In this document: positions 17,385 through 26,206 of the stretch, piece by piece
Position numbering within the stretch: position 1 is the first letter of the stretch
How the letters are laid out: every line of letters begins with the position of its first letter
Source: Bradyrhizobium sp. sGM-13
GTDB lineage: Bacteria; Pseudomonadota; Alphaproteobacteria; Rhizobiales; Xanthobacteraceae
DNA: 64,000 nt
Assembly: GCF_018398875.1 (NCBI RefSeq)
Contig: NZ_JAGWDK010000007.1
Coordinates: 248,001-312,000, forward strand
Direction of reading: 5' to 3'
Made by a program: the position numbers and the translations under genes
The notes under the pieces: model-generated
The model's database searches: none
The model's input: only the letters and a program-made list of their open reading frames with translations
What the model was told of the DNA's origin: nothing

Positions 17385-18374
17385 CTACTTGCCGATTTCC
17401 TTATGCACCGCGTTCTTGGCGTCGGTGATCTTCAGGACCTCGTACGCCTTTTCGCCGGCCTTCCGGAAAGCGGCGAGATCGGCATCCTTATTGATCGTCA
17501 TGCCGCGAGACTTCAATTGCTGCTCGACTTCGGCTTCCAGCCTCAGGATCTGACGCGATGTCTCCTCTCCGGCTCGATCGGCCTCTTCCACCAACGCGTC
17601 CTGATACTCCTTCGGCAGGCTGTCGAACCATTTGGCGCTGACGACTTCGAAGTTGATCAGCATGATGTGCCTTGTTTCATTCGCGACCTTAAGCACCTCG
17701 TAGAAGCGGCCACCCGGAATGTTGTTGTAAACCAGCTCGACACCATCGATCGCCCGCTGCTGCAGTCCCGGGTACATCTCGCCGAATGCCATCGCTACCG
17801 GCACGGCACCAAGCGCGCGTATCGACTCTTGCCAAATTGGCGCCGGCGGCGTGCGGATGCGCAGGCCCTTCAGATCATCCGGCGTCTTTATCGGCTTGTT
17901 GGTAAAGAAATGTCGATAGCCTTGCACCCAGTTGAAAGACACCACCTTGAGCCCGAACTTGGTCGCAAGTTCTTCCTGCCATTTTGCGACGGTCGGCGCT
18001 TTGCGCAGCTTGGCAACTTCTTCCAGCGTCTCGACGAAATATGGTCCGTTCATCACGGCGATGCCGGGAACGTAGTTTCCCATACGCGCGGCGTCGGTGT
18101 TCTGGCCGATATTGGCTCCCTGCCTGATCTGCTCGATGATGTCTTCCTCAAGCCCCAATTGCGCGGAATGGAAGACATCGATCTTGAGACCGCCATTGGT
18201 GCGCTGCTCGACGGCTTTGGCCCACTTCAGGAAGCCGTCGTGGTATGGCTCCTTCGGGCCAAGCACGTGATTGAATTTTAGCGTGAATGTTTTCGGTGCC
18301 TGAGCCAAAACATTCGAATAGCCGAGCGCCCACAGGCCGAGCGCAGCATACGTAATTACGGCCAAATTTTTCAT
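17385..18374 (-). CDS. TRAP transporter periplasmic solute-binding protein (DctP/TeaA family)
   Basis: A 329-residue secreted protein with a signal peptide ending near LAQAPKTF (about residues 23-30). The family segments FHSAQLGLEEDIIEQIRQGA and IRTPPAPIWQESIRALGAVP hold the central helix and the substrate-binding Arg, which usually salt-bridges a carboxylate. I chose the ATG at 18374, which has GGGAGGATGTG upstream. Two amidohydrolase genes and a Rieske gene lie 624 bases upstream in the same direction, and may process the imported compound. Confidence 0.9.
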   Translation of the reverse strand: MKNLAVITYAALGLWALGYSNVLAQAPKTFTLKFNHVLGPKEPYHDGFLKWAKAVEQRTNGGLKIDVFHSAQLGLEEDIIEQIRQGANIGQNTDAARMGNYVPGIAVMNGPYFVETLEEVAKLRKAPTVAKWQEELATKFGLKVVSFNWVQGYRHFFTNKPIKTPDDLKGLRIRTPPAPIWQESIRALGAVPVAMAFGEMYPGLQQRAIDGVELVYNNIPGGRFYEVLKVANETRHIMLINFEVVSAKWFDSLPKEYQDALVEEADRAGEETSRQILRLEAEVEQQLKSRGMTINKDADLAAFRKAGEKAYEVLKITDAKNAVHKEIGK

Positions 18375-18998
18375 CACATCCTCCCTGCGGCTTCGTGCCG
18401 GCGTGCCGCCCCTTGCCTCCCGTCTTTTTCTTGCGGCGGCCATTCTGACGATGGTTTGCCGCCGAGGCCGATGCTTAAACCAAATGAAATCAGGTTGAGC
18501 TTGCTTTCGAGGGTAAATTCCGCCAAGGCAAAGTCCGTTCCACGGCCGGTCAACGCTCCGAGAAAGACGCGGACCAGAGCATTGTCCGCGGCTGAAGAAC
18601 CGCCGCCGCAGAGGGGAACTCATCAGTGACTCGAGCTTGGATTGCAGGTGCTCGAGACGATCGCGGCCGACCGGTTCGCTGATCAGCCTCGGGGAAACGT
18701 CATGTCGACCGGCTTGCAGCGCAGCGAATGACGCGATGTGCGGCATCCGACTTGTGCATTGCAACCATGGGCCGTTAACGCACTGCTCCTTGCCTTGCCA
18801 CTTCGCTCAGGACGGTTTGAACCTTAGCCTCTGCCGGGATACGTGGTCCCTTGGCCGTTGCTGAATGCCTTGGCATCTACTCAATGGAATCAGCAAAGAG
18901 CCAGGACGTTTTCGAAGAGCCTGAGCAGGATCTTGGGATTTCCGGACGTACAATTGCACGTCCAGGTTCGCGCCTTCGACGCGCCGGAATGAAGGCCG
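18375..18998. other. Long intergenic region between the TRAP and amidohydrolase/Rieske operons
   Basis: No supported gene was found in these 624 bases. The part next to 18374 should carry the promoter and leader of the TRAP operon. The sequence AATGACGCGATGTGC at 18727-18741 is also present at 15533-15547. Short open readings here lack ribosome sites and recognisable domains. The region looks like decayed or regulatory DNA. Confidence 0.55.
18727..18741. repeat. 15-base sequence shared by both flanks of the TRAP operon, copy 2
   Basis: A second exact copy of AATGACGCGATGTGC, about 350 bases upstream of the TRAP binding-protein start, in the same orientation as the copy at 15533-15547. A chance match is possible but not likely in so short a distance. 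Confidence 0.35.
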
Positions 18999-19412
18999 CT
19001 ACAAATCGACCACCACGTAATCGCTATCCACCGAGACCGCGATGGTCTCGGCGACATACGGGCCCTTCATCACGGCCGATCCCGGCTCGACGTTGACGGG
19101 ATAGGCCCGCGCGCGGAAGCGTTTCGGGTCGCAGTAGGACTGGCCGGTGCGGATGTCGAATTCCCAGCCGTGCCAGGGACAGCGGATGATTTCGCCGAGT
19201 TTTGTATACTCGATCTCGCCGGGGTTGGAGGATTGCGCGAGGCCAATCAACGGGCCCTCGCACAAGGCCGCGCCCTGATGCGGGCAGCGGTTCAGCAGGC
19301 CGAAGAACTCGCCCTTGATGTTGAAAATCGCGATCGGCCGGCCGTCGATGTCGAGGAATTTTCGTGTCCCCGGCGGCAATTCGTCCACCGGGGCAATGAC
19401 GTGTCGAACCAT
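18999..19412 (-). CDS. Rieske [2Fe-2S] domain protein
   Basis: A 137-residue protein made of one Rieske domain. The ligands are in CPHQGAALCEGP (about residues 43-54) and CPWHGWEFD (about 79-87), the C-x-H and C-x-x-H pairs of the family. It resembles a ferredoxin subunit of a Rieske oxygenase, but no oxygenase is adjacent. The ATG at 19412 overlaps the stop of the upstream amidohydrolase gene as TGATG. It probably acts in electron transfer to an oxygenase encoded elsewhere. Confidence 0.88.
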   Translation of the reverse strand: MVRHVIAPVDELPPGTRKFLDIDGRPIAIFNIKGEFFGLLNRCPHQGAALCEGPLIGLAQSSNPGEIEYTKLGEIIRCPWHGWEFDIRTGQSYCDPKRFRARAYPVNVEPGSAVMKGPYVAETIAVSVDSDYVVVDL

Positions 19413-20515
19413 CAAGAAATTCCGTACAGCTTCTTCGCGTTGCCGAAATAGAACGCTTCCCGGTTGGCTTCGCTGACGCCGGCCGGCAACACGCGCGACG
19501 GCTCATCAAAATCCCAATGTGGGTAATCGGTCGCGAACAGCAATTTGTCCCAACCGATCCATTCGATCGTCTGGAACAGGTGATCGCGGCGCTCCGGATC
19601 TTCCATCGGCTGCGTGGTCCACCAGATATGGTCGCGAATATATTCCGACGGTTTTCGCTTCAGATGCGGCACCTCGCTGTGCAGCCTCTCAAATGTGTTG
19701 TCGAGCCGCCAGCTAAGGGACGGCGCCCAGCCGAAGCCGGCCTCGATCATCACCATCTTCAGCTTCGGGAAGCGTTCGAACACGCCTTCGAGCACGAGGC
19801 TCGCCAGCGCGTTCTGCTGACACTGCGAATGGCCGACCATCTCCTCGATGTAGAAGCTCGGCCACCCCGAGGGGGTGAGCGGATTGCCGCCGAAGCCGAA
19901 GGCGTGAACGCCGACCGGAAGCCCGATCTCCTGCGCGGCCTCGTAGACCGGCCAGTAGCGGCGCTGGCCGAGCGGCTCGACATTGCGCGAGAGCAGCAGC
20001 ACCTGCACAAAATTCGGATCGCCCGCGCGCTTGCGGATCTCGGCCGCAGCGGAAGGGCCGTCCTCATTGGCGACGACGATCGAAGCCTTCAGACGCTGGT
20101 CCTTGCTGGTCCATTTCTCGATCTGCCAGTCGTTGATCGCGGAGCAGATCGCGCCCGCCAGATCCTGGTTGCGCAGTCCCTGCCCGCTGGCGAGCGGATT
20201 GAGCACGCCGAGCGCGACATTGTAGGGATCGAGAAGCTGCTTCTGCATGAAGGACAGCGAGGAGCCCTGCGGCCCGCCTTCCGGCGGCCAGGCATCGCGC
20301 CGCGAGGCGTTCGGCTGCGCCTTCGGATAGGGCGGGCCTTCCATCATGCCGTGATAGGCCTGAATGCCGTAGGTTTCGAGATGCGAATGCCAGCGCTTCG
20401 CCAGATAAGGATAAAGTTCGTCCTTGGTAGCGCGCGCCGGGTGAATGTCGCAATCGGCGATCGCGGTCTTGATGCTAACGGAAGCCGAAGACTCTGGGCG
20501 GAGCTGGACGTTCAT
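19412..20515 (-). CDS. Amidohydrolase family metal-dependent hydrolase 1
   Basis: A 367-residue TIM-barrel protein of the amidohydrolase-2 (ACMSD-like) family. The N-terminal metal motif reads DCDIHPA, a barrel His lies in GVHAFGFGG, and the C-terminal metal-binding Asp is in FATDYPHWDFDEP. Family members decarboxylate or hydrolyse aromatic or ring-cleavage acids. It is a paralogue of the next gene upstream, with which it shares an ATGA overlap, and it overlaps the Rieske gene downstream. Substrate is unknown. Confidence 0.85.
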   Translation of the reverse strand: MNVQLRPESSASVSIKTAIADCDIHPARATKDELYPYLAKRWHSHLETYGIQAYHGMMEGPPYPKAQPNASRRDAWPPEGGPQGSSLSFMQKQLLDPYNVALGVLNPLASGQGLRNQDLAGAICSAINDWQIEKWTSKDQRLKASIVVANEDGPSAAAEIRKRAGDPNFVQVLLLSRNVEPLGQRRYWPVYEAAQEIGLPVGVHAFGFGGNPLTPSGWPSFYIEEMVGHSQCQQNALASLVLEGVFERFPKLKMVMIEAGFGWAPSLSWRLDNTFERLHSEVPHLKRKPSEYIRDHIWWTTQPMEDPERRDHLFQTIEWIGWDKLLFATDYPHWDFDEPSRVLPAGVSEANREAFYFGNAKKLYGIS

Positions 20516-21591
20516 GGCGTCGTCTCCTTCACTACCTGCAGCCGGCCGTATGTCGCGAGCGGATTGTCGATCATGATCCTGCGAACCAGATCGGGCGACA
20601 ATCCCGGCGGCAGCACCTCGTCGCCATCGAACTGCCAGTGCGGATAGTCGGTCGAGAATAGGAGCAATTCGTCCGACTGCATATGGTCAAACAGGCGGTT
20701 CAGGGTTGCCGGATCCGGCGGCGCATCGACCGGCTGCAGCGAGAAGCGGATGTTGCTGCGCACAATCTCCAGCGGCGCGCGATCCACCCACGGCGTTTCC
20801 ATCCGGATGCCGCGCCAGAACTTGTGCAGCCGCCAGAGATAGGCCGGCAACCAGGTGAAGCCTGATTCCAGCATCACCATTTTCAGGTTCGGATGGCGGG
20901 CGAACACGCCCTCCACGATCAGGCTGGTGAGCTGAGTCTGGAACGCGGTCGCTTGGGCTACGTAATCCTCGATGTGGTAGGAGCCCCAACCGATCGATGT
21001 CGGCGGGTTGTGATAGGCGCTGCCGGCATGCATGCCGACGGCCAAGCCCAGCCGTTCGGCGGCGGCGTAGATCGGCCAGTAGGCGCGTTTTCCGAGCGGC
21101 ATGTCGCCCATGACCAGCATCAGCACCTGGACGAAGCGCTTATCCTCAGCACAGCGTTCGATCTCCGCGACCGACTTCTCGACGCTTTGCGTCGGGATCA
21201 CGATCGAGCCGCGCAGCCGATCGTTCTTGTCGAGCCATTCTTTGGCCAGCCAGTCGTTCAGCGCGCGGCAGAACGCGTCCTGCATGTCCTCGGAGAACAC
21301 CATCTGCACGCCGTAGAGCGGATTGCAGATGCCGAAACGAACGCCGAACCGGTCGAGCGCCTGCTTCTGCATGTCGACCAGATCGGCGCCCGGCTTGCCC
21401 TGCGCCGGCCGCCAGTCCGGCCGCGACGAGATCGGCGAATGGGTGGGATAGGATTGCGAGACCAGATCGGTCATGCCGCGCGTCGTCACCTGGTCGCGCC
21501 AGTAGTCGTTCATGTAGGGCAACAGGCTGGTCAGATGCGGAACGGCGGGATGCAGATCGCAGTCCACGCCACCCGCGATCGGCGACGTCAT
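20512..21591 (-). CDS. Amidohydrolase family metal-dependent hydrolase 2
   Basis: A 359-residue paralogue of the adjacent amidohydrolase, with matching motifs: DCDLHPAV near the N-terminus, AVGMHAGSAYHNP in the middle and FSTDYPHWQFDGDE near the end. The ATG at 21591 follows GAGGAAAC and is preferred to a longer reading. It is the first gene of the overlapping trio with hydrolase 1 and the Rieske protein. Two related enzymes translated in tandem may form a heteromer or perform successive steps. Confidence 0.85.
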   Translation of the reverse strand: MTSPIAGGVDCDLHPAVPHLTSLLPYMNDYWRDQVTTRGMTDLVSQSYPTHSPISSRPDWRPAQGKPGADLVDMQKQALDRFGVRFGICNPLYGVQMVFSEDMQDAFCRALNDWLAKEWLDKNDRLRGSIVIPTQSVEKSVAEIERCAEDKRFVQVLMLVMGDMPLGKRAYWPIYAAAERLGLAVGMHAGSAYHNPPTSIGWGSYHIEDYVAQATAFQTQLTSLIVEGVFARHPNLKMVMLESGFTWLPAYLWRLHKFWRGIRMETPWVDRAPLEIVRSNIRFSLQPVDAPPDPATLNRLFDHMQSDELLLFSTDYPHWQFDGDEVLPPGLSPDLVRRIMIDNPLATYGRLQVVKETTP

Positions 21592-21731
21592 GGTGTTTCC
21601 TCGTATGGCCGCGTGGACGCAGTTGTTTGAGGCATTCAATCAGGGCGGCGCGCGCGCGGCAACTCGGCAAGCGTAACCCTCCTGTGTTAGGAAGGCATGA
21701 CTGGACCAATGGCGTGTGCGCAGGAGTTGAA

Positions 21732-22214
21732 ATGAAAGAGCTTGTTACGATCGCCGAAAAGATCGCGACCCAACTGATCGCGCGGAAACAGACGATTTCG
21801 GTGGCGGAATCCTCCACCGGCGGCCTGATCTCGGCGGCGCTATTGTCGGTGCCGGGCGCATCGGCCTATTTCCTCGGCGGCGCCGTGGTCTATACCCGCG
21901 ACGCGCGTCGGCTGCTGATGGATATTCCGGACGAGGCAATGAAGGGCATCCGCTCGGCGTCTGAACCATACGCGAAATTGCTCGCCGCCCAAGTCCGCCA
22001 ACGCTTCGCGACCGACTGGGGATTGTCGGAAACCGGCGCAACGGGACCAACCGGCAACCGCTACGGCGATGCCGCGGGCCATAGCTGCATGGCGGTGGCG
22101 GGGCCATCGCAATCGGTATTCACGCTGGAGACCGGGAGCAATGATCGACAGGCCAATATGCAAGAGTTTGCGACGACGGCGTTGAATCTGCTGTTAAATG
22201 AATTGTCGAAATGA
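21732..22214 (+). CDS. CinA family protein (nicotinamide-nucleotide amidase-like domain)
   Basis: A 160-residue protein with the C-terminal CinA/PncC fold only. The nucleophile motif is SVAESSTGGLISAAL (about residues 19-33), close to the AESCTGG of PncC. The lysine usually found in the NEAK-like segment appears as Arg in YTRDARRLL. The later GATGPTGNRYGDAAG loop matches the substrate loop. PncC deamidates nicotinamide mononucleotide; the Lys-to-Arg change makes activity uncertain. The ATG at 21732 follows CAGGAG. Confidence 0.75.
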   Translation: MKELVTIAEKIATQLIARKQTISVAESSTGGLISAALLSVPGASAYFLGGAVVYTRDARRLLMDIPDEAMKGIRSASEPYAKLLAAQVRQRFATDWGLSETGATGPTGNRYGDAAGHSCMAVAGPSQSVFTLETGSNDRQANMQEFATTALNLLLNELSK

Positions 22215-22220
22215 GACGTT

Positions 22221-22240
22221 GTCCCTGCGTTCGCAGGGAC
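22221..22240. repeat. GTCCCTGCG palindrome between convergent genes
   Basis: GTCCCTGCG and CGCAGGGAC form a perfect nine-base stem around a central TT. It lies between the convergent CinA-like gene and the type I secretion operon and could stop transcription. The same core occurs twice in inverted order at 35802-35930, so it belongs to a dispersed family. Confidence 0.65.
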
Positions 22241-22268
22241 GACCGAGTGGCGACATTCAACGTAGGCC

Positions 22269-23576
22269 TCACCGTTCCCGGAACGAGCGCATCAGTTGGT
22301 CGCTGAACGGCTTCATCAGATAGGAGAACATGGTGCGATCGCCGGTTTGCACGAAGGCTTCCACCGGCATGCCCGGAATGATCTTGACCTCACCGAGGCG
22401 GGCGACTTCATCGGGCGGCATCGAGACGCGGATGGTGTAGTAGCTCTGACCGGTGCGCTGGTCGGTGGTGACGTCGGCGGAGACGCGGGTCACCACGCCA
22501 TTGAGTTCCGGCGTGGTACGCTGGTTGAAGGCGGAGAGCCTGAGCAGCGTCTTCTGGCCGATCTGCAGCTTGTCGATGTCCTGCGGATTGACCTTGGCCT
22601 CGACTGAGAGATCGTCGGCTTTCGGCACGATCATCATGATGGCGTCGCCCGCGGTGATGACGCCGCCGACGGTGTGCACGGTCGACTGCAGCACGACGCC
22701 GTCCTGCGGCGCGCGGATGTCGATGCGGCGCAGTTGATCCTCCGCGGTGACCTTGCGCTCGACGAACTCGCCGATCTTGTCGTTGGTCTCGCGCAGATCC
22801 TTGGAGACTTCGCTGACCACGTCCTTGTCGATCTGGATGATCTGCAGTTCGGTTTCGGTGATCTTGCCCCGCGCCTGCGCGCGCGCGGCGATGTATTGCG
22901 CACGCTCGCCCGACAGCCGGGCGAGATCGCGCTCCAAAATCGTCAGGCGCGATATCTGGATCAGGCGCTGCTCGTAGAGCTGGCGGACGCCGACCAGCTC
23001 TTTCTCGACCAGCGCGATTTCCTTTTCCTTGGCCTGTTCTTGCGCGGTGAGGCCGGCGATTTCTTCATTGAGCTGGGCCACGCGTTCGCGCAATTGCGAT
23101 TTCTGCCCGGCGCGCCCGAACACGCGAACCTCGAACAGTTTGGTTTCGCTCGCGATGATGTCGCGGACGTCAGGGTCGTCGGCGCGATCGGAGAGCTGCG
23201 GCGGGAACTTGATCTTGTCGAGGCCTCGCTGCTCGGCCTCCAACCGCGCCGCCCGCGCCCACAGGCCGTTCAGCGTCTTGACGACGATGGCAAGGCTTGC
23301 CTTGACCACGGTCTCGTCGAGCCGCACCACGACGTCGCCCGCCTTGACCACGTCGCCGTCGCGCACCCTGACCTCGCCGACCACGCCGCCGGTCGGGTGC
23401 TGCACCTTCTTGACGTTGGAATCGACCACCACCGAACCCGGCGCGATCAGCGCGCCCGAGATCTGCACCGTTGAGGCCCAGCCGCCGAACCCGCCGGCAA
23501 TGACCAGCATCAGCGCCAGACCTACGATGAGATGCGAGCGTATCGAGCGGCGCGCGCCTTTCAGGTCCGCGGTCAT
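22269..23576 (-). CDS. HlyD-family type I secretion periplasmic adaptor (PrtE-like)
   Basis: A 435-residue membrane-fusion protein with one transmembrane helix at about residues 14-34 and the biotinyl-lipoyl-like halves near 50-85 and 300-335 (GVVLQSTVHTVGGVITAGDA). Between them is a long coiled coil rich in Glu, Gln and Arg. The C-terminal segment IIPGMPVEAFVQTGDRTMFS is the typical end of type I adaptors. It follows the ABC gene on the same strand with a four-base overlap. It links the inner-membrane ABC protein to a TolC-like outer-membrane channel that is not in this window. Confidence 0.9.
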   Translation of the reverse strand: MTADLKGARRSIRSHLIVGLALMLVIAGGFGGWASTVQISGALIAPGSVVVDSNVKKVQHPTGGVVGEVRVRDGDVVKAGDVVVRLDETVVKASLAIVVKTLNGLWARAARLEAEQRGLDKIKFPPQLSDRADDPDVRDIIASETKLFEVRVFGRAGQKSQLRERVAQLNEEIAGLTAQEQAKEKEIALVEKELVGVRQLYEQRLIQISRLTILERDLARLSGERAQYIAARAQARGKITETELQIIQIDKDVVSEVSKDLRETNDKIGEFVERKVTAEDQLRRIDIRAPQDGVVLQSTVHTVGGVITAGDAIMMIVPKADDLSVEAKVNPQDIDKLQIGQKTLLRLSAFNQRTTPELNGVVTRVSADVTTDQRTGQSYYTIRVSMPPDEVARLGEVKIIPGMPVEAFVQTGDRTMFSYLMKPFSDQLMRSFRER

Positions 23577-25318
23577 GATTTTTTCGCAGCTCCCGCTTCG
23601 GACACGATCTTGATCGGCGGCGGCGGGACGCGCTGCAGCACCTGGCCGAGCACGGTTTCCTTGGGACCGAACGCCTGCATGCGGCCGTCTTTCAAGACCA
23701 GCAATTGATCGACGGCCTCGATGCCGATCGGCCGGTGCGCCACCACGACCACGATGGCGCCGCGCTCGCGGGCGGCGCGCACGGCGCGGGTCAGCGCCTC
23801 GTCGCCCTCGCTATCGAGATTGGAGTTCGGCTCGTCGAGCACGATCAGGAACGGGATGCCATAGAGCGCGCGCGCCAGCGCCACGCGCTGCGCCTGCCCG
23901 GCCGACAGCGCAGTGCCCTGCTCGCCGATCTGGGTATCGTAGCCTTCGCGCATCTTGATGATCATATCGTGCACGCCGGCGTCCTTGGCGGCGGCAATGA
24001 TCGCCTCCGATTTCGCCTCGGGGTCGAAGCGGCAGATGTTCTGCGCCACGGTGCCGGAGAACAATTCGACGTCCTGCGGCAGATAGCCGATATGGCGGCC
24101 GAGCACGTCTGACGACCATTGGTCGAGCGCTGCGCCGTCGAGCCGCACCTTGCCGCGGGCGGGTGTCCAGACGCCGACCAGCGCGCGGACCAGCGACGAC
24201 TTGCCGGAACCGCTCGGACCGATGACGCCGACGCCGGACCCGGCCTCGACGGCGAAGCTGACGTCCTGCACGATGACGCGCTGGTCGCCCGGCGGCACGA
24301 TACTGACCGCCTCGACCGAGAGCCGCTTCGTGGGCGCCTGCAACAGCGTCTGTTCATTTGCCGGCGGCATTTGCTGCAGGAGTTTTGACAGGCGATGCCA
24401 GCTCTGGCGCGCGGCGACAAAACCTTTCCAGTGGGCGATGGCGAGATCGACCGGTGCCAGCGCCCGCGCGCTCAAGATCGAGCCCGCGATGATGATGCCG
24501 GCGGTGGCTTCCTGATGGATCACGAGGTAAGCGCCGACCGCGAGCACCGCCGATTGCAGCATCATGCGCAGGACCTTGGCGACCGCGCCGAGGCCGCCGG
24601 CGATGTCGCTGGCGCGCTGATTGCCCGCCAGATAGGTCTCGTTGGCCTCGCTCCAGCGCTTCATCAGCCGTCCGGACATGCCCATCGCCACCAACACTTC
24701 GGCGTTGCGCCGGCTGGTGGCGGCGAGATCGCTGCGCCGCGCGGCCAGCGTCATCGCCTCCTTCGCCGGTGTGCGCGACAGGAACTCGGTAATCAGCGTC
24801 AGCGTCACCAGAATGACGGCGCCGACCAGCGCGGTGACGCCGAGCATCCAGTGGAACAGAAAGCAGATCGCGAGATAGAACGGCAGCCACGGCAGATCGA
24901 AGAACGCGCCCGGCCCCATGCTGCCGAGGAACGACCTGACATTGTCGAGATCGCGCAGCGGCTGCAGGCCCTCGTTGCGGCTGCCGACCATCAGCGGCAG
25001 CCCCACCACGGTCTCGAACACGCGCGTGTTGATGGCCTCATCGAGCGCGGTGCCGATCCGGCCGAGAATCCGCCCGCGGATCAGATCGAGGCCACCTTGC
25101 GCGATGTATAGCCCGGCCGCGAGAATCACGAGGCCGACCAGGGTGGGCACGCTGCGGCTCGGCAGCACGCGGTCGTAGACCTCCAGCATGAAAATCGAGC
25201 CGGTGAGATACAGCAGATTGATCATGCAGCTCATGACGCCGACGCCGATAAAAGCGTTGCGGCAGGCGCGCAGCGCCTCACCAAGTTCGGAACGCCGGAC
25301 GCCGGGAGCGGCTGCCAT
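23573..25318 (-). CDS. Type I secretion system permease/ATPase (PrtD-like)
   Basis: A 581-residue half-transporter. The membrane domain has six helices in about residues 20-310. The ATPase domain carries Walker A GPSGSGKSS, the signature SAGQAQRVALARAL, and Walker B FLIVLDEPNSNLDS. No C39 peptidase domain is present, so substrates are recognised by a C-terminal signal. The ATG at 25318 follows GAAGAG; a TTG at 25336 is an alternative. The large FecR/VCBS protein at 38364-43169 has a type I secretion C-terminus and is a candidate substrate, which is inference because the genes are 13 kb apart. Confidence 0.9.
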   Translation of the reverse strand: MAAAPGVRRSELGEALRACRNAFIGVGVMSCMINLLYLTGSIFMLEVYDRVLPSRSVPTLVGLVILAAGLYIAQGGLDLIRGRILGRIGTALDEAINTRVFETVVGLPLMVGSRNEGLQPLRDLDNVRSFLGSMGPGAFFDLPWLPFYLAICFLFHWMLGVTALVGAVILVTLTLITEFLSRTPAKEAMTLAARRSDLAATSRRNAEVLVAMGMSGRLMKRWSEANETYLAGNQRASDIAGGLGAVAKVLRMMLQSAVLAVGAYLVIHQEATAGIIIAGSILSARALAPVDLAIAHWKGFVAARQSWHRLSKLLQQMPPANEQTLLQAPTKRLSVEAVSIVPPGDQRVIVQDVSFAVEAGSGVGVIGPSGSGKSSLVRALVGVWTPARGKVRLDGAALDQWSSDVLGRHIGYLPQDVELFSGTVAQNICRFDPEAKSEAIIAAAKDAGVHDMIIKMREGYDTQIGEQGTALSAGQAQRVALARALYGIPFLIVLDEPNSNLDSEGDEALTRAVRAARERGAIVVVVAHRPIGIEAVDQLLVLKDGRMQAFGPKETVLGQVLQRVPPPPIKIVSEAGAAKKS

Positions 25319-25811
25319 AAATGCGTGTCTCTTCAAAAGGATCAGGTGACGTGCAGGTTTTACCGATGTTTGTGAGCACCGTCTATTTAAGTCACGTTAA
25401 CCCCGATCCAGTTCACCCCCATGAAGGGGTAAAGAGGGAGGTTGGCGGGTTTGGGGCAGCTAATTTTGACGCCGGCGCCGGTCCCACCACGGGTACTGGC
25501 TTGGTTGGCTGTGGAAACGGCACCAGAATCACTGACATCGACACCCGGCCGATCTCGCCGTTGGTATCGAGCAGGACGCCGGTTCCGGCGCCCAGCCCGC
25601 CCGCCGGCCGCCATCGGGCTCGCGCGCGAACGCCGACCCATTCGCCGGCAGGGCGGGCGGAATGGGCAATGCCGTGGGTCCAGTCCGCCGACGGCGATGC
25701 TTGAGGTTACCGAACAGAGCTTGGCGTGATGCTCGGCATGTCGCCGCTGATCAAGGCACGGCCCTCCTGCGTTGGATCGCAGATGCGGTGGCCGCGCAAA
25801 ATAGCGCCGCG
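25319..25811. other. Intergenic region holding a possible gene remnant
   Basis: This 493-base gap holds the promoter side of the type I secretion operon next to 25318. Next to the GlsB-like gene there is no clear start. An open reading at 25413-25706 on the minus strand looks like the C-terminal part of a thioesterase (see that entry). Nothing else was recognised. Confidence 0.5.
25413..25706 (-). pseudogene. Possible remnant of a thioesterase-like protein C-terminus
   Basis: An open reading of 97 codons follows an in-frame stop at 25707-25709 and has no sensible start. Its middle reads SARPAGEWVGVRARARW and then LLDTNGEIGRVSMSVIL, which resembles the last strands of bacterial acyl-CoA thioesterase-like proteins (the usual form is GEW(I/V)...G.IGR..QSL). 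No matching N-terminal half was found upstream; only 100 bases separate it from the GlsB-like gene. It may instead be chance similarity. Confidence 0.3.
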
Positions 25812-26081
25812 CTAGAACCGCCCGCCGGTCCGCAACAGCCGGACGATCAGCAGCAAGATGACGGCGCCGATAGTGGAGTAGACGATCTCGGACACCAGGC
25901 CGGTGCCGATACGGATGCCGAGCTTGGGAAACAGCAGGCTCGCAAGCAGCGCACCGGCGATGCCCACGAGAATGTCGCCGATGATGCCAAAGCCGGTGCC
26001 GCGCACGATCTTGCCGGCGAGCCAGCCGGCCACCAGGCCGACAAACAGAATGACGAGAATGCCTTCGTTGGAAATCTGCAT
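25812..26081 (-). CDS. GlsB/YeaQ/YmgE family small membrane protein
   Basis: An 89-residue protein with three hydrophobic segments. The family pattern is clear: LVAGWLAGKIVRGTGFGIIG near residues 14-33, then a glycine-rich second helix. Members are small stress-associated inner-membrane proteins of unknown mechanism. The ATG at 26081 starts MQISNEGILVIL, and a longer reading to 26132 is less likely. Confidence 0.9.
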   Translation of the reverse strand: MQISNEGILVILFVGLVAGWLAGKIVRGTGFGIIGDILVGIAGALLASLLFPKLGIRIGTGLVSEIVYSTIGAVILLLIVRLLRTGGRF

Positions 26082-26206
26082 GTGTGAAGCCCCCGGGGTT
26101 TTGCGGCGCAGGCCGCACGACAGCGTATCCACGATTGTCCGATGTGACGAGCCGCAATCCGCGCGCCTTCCAACTGCGGCTGCGAAGTGAAACTTTTTTG
26201 CCTCAC

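Noticed and set aside
19517..20647. Long open reading (376 codons) on the plus strand
   Set aside because: It is antisense to the amidohydrolase genes, with Arg-, His- and Gln-rich composition and no domain.
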